DNA of 33,779 nucleotides, taken from contig NZ_NVPT01000042.1 of the NCBI RefSeq assembly GCF_002802985.1, forward strand, positions 1-33,779, in the 5' to 3' direction. This DNA is from Geodermatophilus chilensis (lineage in GTDB: Bacteria; Actinomycetota; Actinomycetes; Mycobacteriales; Geodermatophilaceae). Within the stretch, counting starts at the first letter, position 1, and each line of letters opens with the position of its first letter. This document shows, piece by piece, positions 32,353 to 33,779 of this stretch. The translations under genes and the position numbers were made by a program. Below the pieces are notes generated by a model. The model saw nothing but the letters and a program-made list of their open reading frames with translations. It did not search any database and had not been told where the DNA came from.

Positions 32353-33210
32353 TCAGCGGTCGGCGGAGCGCACCGATGCGCCGGTGCCCACGCGGTCGCC
32401 GGGCAGGGCGAGGTCGGCGATCACCGGCAGGTGGTCGGAGCCGTCGGTGCTCAGGACGGCGGCGGTGCGAGCCACGACGTCGTCGCTGTGCATGACGTAG
32501 TCGATCCGCGCGTACGGGTTCTCGGCGGACAGGGTGTAGCCGTTCCCCACCCCGGCCTCGGCCCAGGCGTCGACCAGGTCCTCGGTGATCGCATCGATCT
32601 CAGGGGTGTCCGGGCGGGCGTTGAGATCTCCGGTGAGCACGACGGAATCCTGGGGGACGCCGATGATCTCGCGGACCGCGGCGATCTGGGCGATGCGCTC
32701 CTGCTGGCTGTTGTGCTGCAGGTGGGTGGTGAAGACCCTGACCGGCACGCCACGCACGGTGACGAGCGCCTCCAGCAGGCCGCGCTGCTCGAGGTTCCCC
32801 GCCCGGGGCAGCAGGGTATTGCGCCAGTCGTGGATGGGGGCGTCGGAGAGGATCGCGGTGCCGTACTGGCGCCGCGGCTCACCGGGGGCGAGCGGGTCCT
32901 TGTCCAGGTTGGCGCCGTACACGACGTGCATCCGGAGCATCCGTGCCAGGTCGGCGGCCTGGTCGGCGAAGTCGCTGCGCTCGCTCCAGTGCCGGTCGAC
33001 CTCCTGGAGGCCGACGACGTCGGCACCGGAGTCGCGGATCTCGCTCGCGATGCGTTCGAGGTCCAGGCGACCGTCGACGCCCTGGCCGTGGTGGATGTTG
33101 TACGACATCACCCGGACCGGCCGGTCGGGTGCCGCCGGCTCGGCGTGGGCGGTTGCGGACGTCGTCGTGGCCAGGGCAGCTGTGAGAGCGGTGATCGTCG
33201 CCAGGCGCAA
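32353..33210 (-). CDS. Secreted endonuclease/exonuclease/phosphatase family protein
   Basis: This is a DNase I-like fold enzyme that cleaves phosphodiester or phosphomonoester bonds; the substrate is unknown. Motifs: VRVMSYNIHHGQG (Asn), ADVVGLQEVDRHW (metal Glu), VFTTHLQHNS, VVLTGDLNARPDTPEIDAI (Asp/Asn) and the C-terminal DGSDHLPVIADL (catalytic Asp-His). A signal peptide ATITALTAALATTTSATAHA precedes it. The in-frame start nearest the signal is TTG 33210, without a good ribosome site. ATG 33235 has GGGAG at ideal spacing and reads PSTLHPG, but in another frame. Deleting one C from the CCC run near 33220 would join it to RALRLATITALTAAL. So the 5' end has either a frameshift or an unusual start. 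Confidence 0.88.
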   Translation of the reverse strand: MRLATITALTAALATTTSATAHAEPAAPDRPVRVMSYNIHHGQGVDGRLDLERIASEIRDSGADVVGLQEVDRHWSERSDFADQAADLARMLRMHVVYGANLDKDPLAPGEPRRQYGTAILSDAPIHDWRNTLLPRAGNLEQRGLLEALVTVRGVPVRVFTTHLQHNSQQERIAQIAAVREIIGVPQDSVVLTGDLNARPDTPEIDAITEDLVDAWAEAGVGNGYTLSAENPYARIDYVMHSDDVVARTAAVLSTDGSDHLPVIADLALPGDRVGTGASVRSADR

Positions 33211-33235
33211 CGCCCGGGTGCAGTGTCGAGGGCAT

Positions 33236-33526
33236 GGAACGGTCTCCCGAGGGTGAGGGGACGTGGCGGACCTGCTGACCGAAGAACGCCCGGGTGGCGG
33301 GTACACCGAGGGCGGTCGGCGCACCCGTGAACGGGGAGTGACCACTCTGCGTTGACGGCCGGTGACGCCACGTCCGCGCCCCCGCGGCCGCCCACGGTGC
33401 GGAAGCGGACCTCGTCCGACCGCGGGGGTGGCGGCTGTCCGGTGGTCGGGGCTGGACCGGTCATGCCGGGTGAGCGACCGGAGCCCCCCTCGCGGTGGCT
33501 GCTCGAGACGGTGGTGGGATGGCCCG
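33236..33526. other. Upstream region of the EEP gene
   Basis: About 290 bases with no convincing gene. The EEP ribosome site (GGGAG on the minus strand) is at its left edge. I see no clear -10/-35 pair or repeat. Confidence 0.5.
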
Positions 33527-33658
33527 GTGACACGACAGGCGGAACTGCTCGGCACGGTGGCGGGACGCCTGGAGGACCAGTTCCCGTACGCGTGCCCTGT
33601 GTTGATTCAGAACGCGTCTCGAAACTCGGTGAGGCGCGGCGGCGTGGCAGTCCGGTGA
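33527..33658 (+). pseudogene. Possible remnant of a small three-helix dimerization-domain protein
   Basis: The 43-codon frame TRQAELLGTVAGRLEDQFPY followed by ACPVLIQNASRNSVRRGG resembles the two ends of small actinobacterial helical proteins (LxxVxxRLxxxFP ... VPVLVxRxAxxxLR) with the middle missing. This is recalled similarity, not a search. It may be a decayed gene or chance. Confidence 0.25.
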
Positions 33659-33663
33659 CGTGA

Positions 33664-33719
33664 CGAGCTCCTGGTAGGGTGGGTGGTTCCTACACCGTCC
33701 AGCCCTCACCAGGAGCTCG
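33664..33719. repeat. Inverted repeat at right end of window
   Basis: Perfect 12-base arms CGAGCTCCTGGT/ACCAGGAGCTCG are followed inward by AGGG/CCCT with one bulge. The centre contains TAGGGT (33675-33680), a possible -10. The right arm supplies the AGGAG ribosome site of the gene starting at 33721, so the hairpin could sequester it. It could also be the edge of a mobile element. Confidence 0.55.
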
Positions 33720-33720
33720 G

Positions 33721-33779
33721 ATGTCAGTGTCGCCGGTCTGCTCGTGCCTGTCATGCCCGACCCACGCGGCCGCCGCAGG
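33721..33779 (+). CDS. Start of an unidentified gene, cut by window end
   Basis: ATG 33721 is preceded by AGGAG five bases upstream and reads SVSPVCSCLSCPTHAAA before the window ends. Three cysteines in the first dozen residues are unusual. It is too short to identify. Its position at a contig edge behind an inverted repeat makes a transposase or other multi-copy gene possible. Confidence 0.4.
   Translation, partial: MSVSPVCSCLSCPTHAAAA

Noticed and set aside
28007-33779. Intact prophage or integrative conjugative element
   Set aside because: Only an integrase remnant is present. No structural, replication, excision or conjugation genes are visible.

Overview
The window looks like chromosomal DNA of a very GC-rich actinobacterium, very roughly three-quarters G+C by eye, with abundant GTG starts, 1- to 4-base gene overlaps and several probable leaderless promoters. 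The core gene order (hrcA-dnaJ-rsmE ... phoH-ybeY-CorC-like-degenerate CDA-era-recO-uppS ... glyS-dusB ... dnaG) is, from memory, the order around Rv2375-Rv2342 of Mycobacterium tuberculosis. Codon use and interspersed genes suggest a Geodermatophilaceae/Frankiales relative; that family call is inference.

Layout. 1-100: contig-end artefact (a near match to the Tn5 mosaic-end sequencing adapter, then an 80-bp perfect palindrome). 175-3662: a conserved Rv2375-like gene, then a CIRCE-controlled hrcA-dnaJ-rsmE operon. 3954-7316 (minus strand): a PhnD/PhnC/PhnE-type ABC importer with a fused double permease. 7481-9201: a HIT protein, a frameshifted TspO and a crotonase-fold protein. 9294-18566: the conserved block for RNA maturation, ribosome assembly, recombination, undecaprenyl/decaprenyl diphosphate synthesis and glycyl-tRNA charging. 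18732-27866: dusB, ppdK, a YdcF-like protein, dnaG and small flanking genes.

The clearest unusual item is a 169-residue mini-intein in DnaG (24745-25251). It sits exactly at a zinc-ligand cysteine of the CHC2 zinc finger. It also carries a 23-bp sequence, centred on a perfect 16-bp palindrome, that recurs inverted in the phnD/HIT intergenic region. A near-identical palindrome lies in the era divergent promoter.

28007-33779 is an accessory region: tRNA-Asn, an 11-bp direct repeat, a 5'-truncated tyrosine integrase, TatB and TatA paralogues, a decayed PhoX-type phosphatase, a secreted glycerophosphodiester phosphodiesterase and a secreted endonuclease/exonuclease/phosphatase-fold enzyme. I read this as a partly decayed island for scavenging organic phosphate, with the Tat pair once serving PhoX. 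The window ends in an inverted repeat followed by the first codons of an unidentified gene. Both ends therefore lie in or near repeats, as expected for a complete short-read contig.
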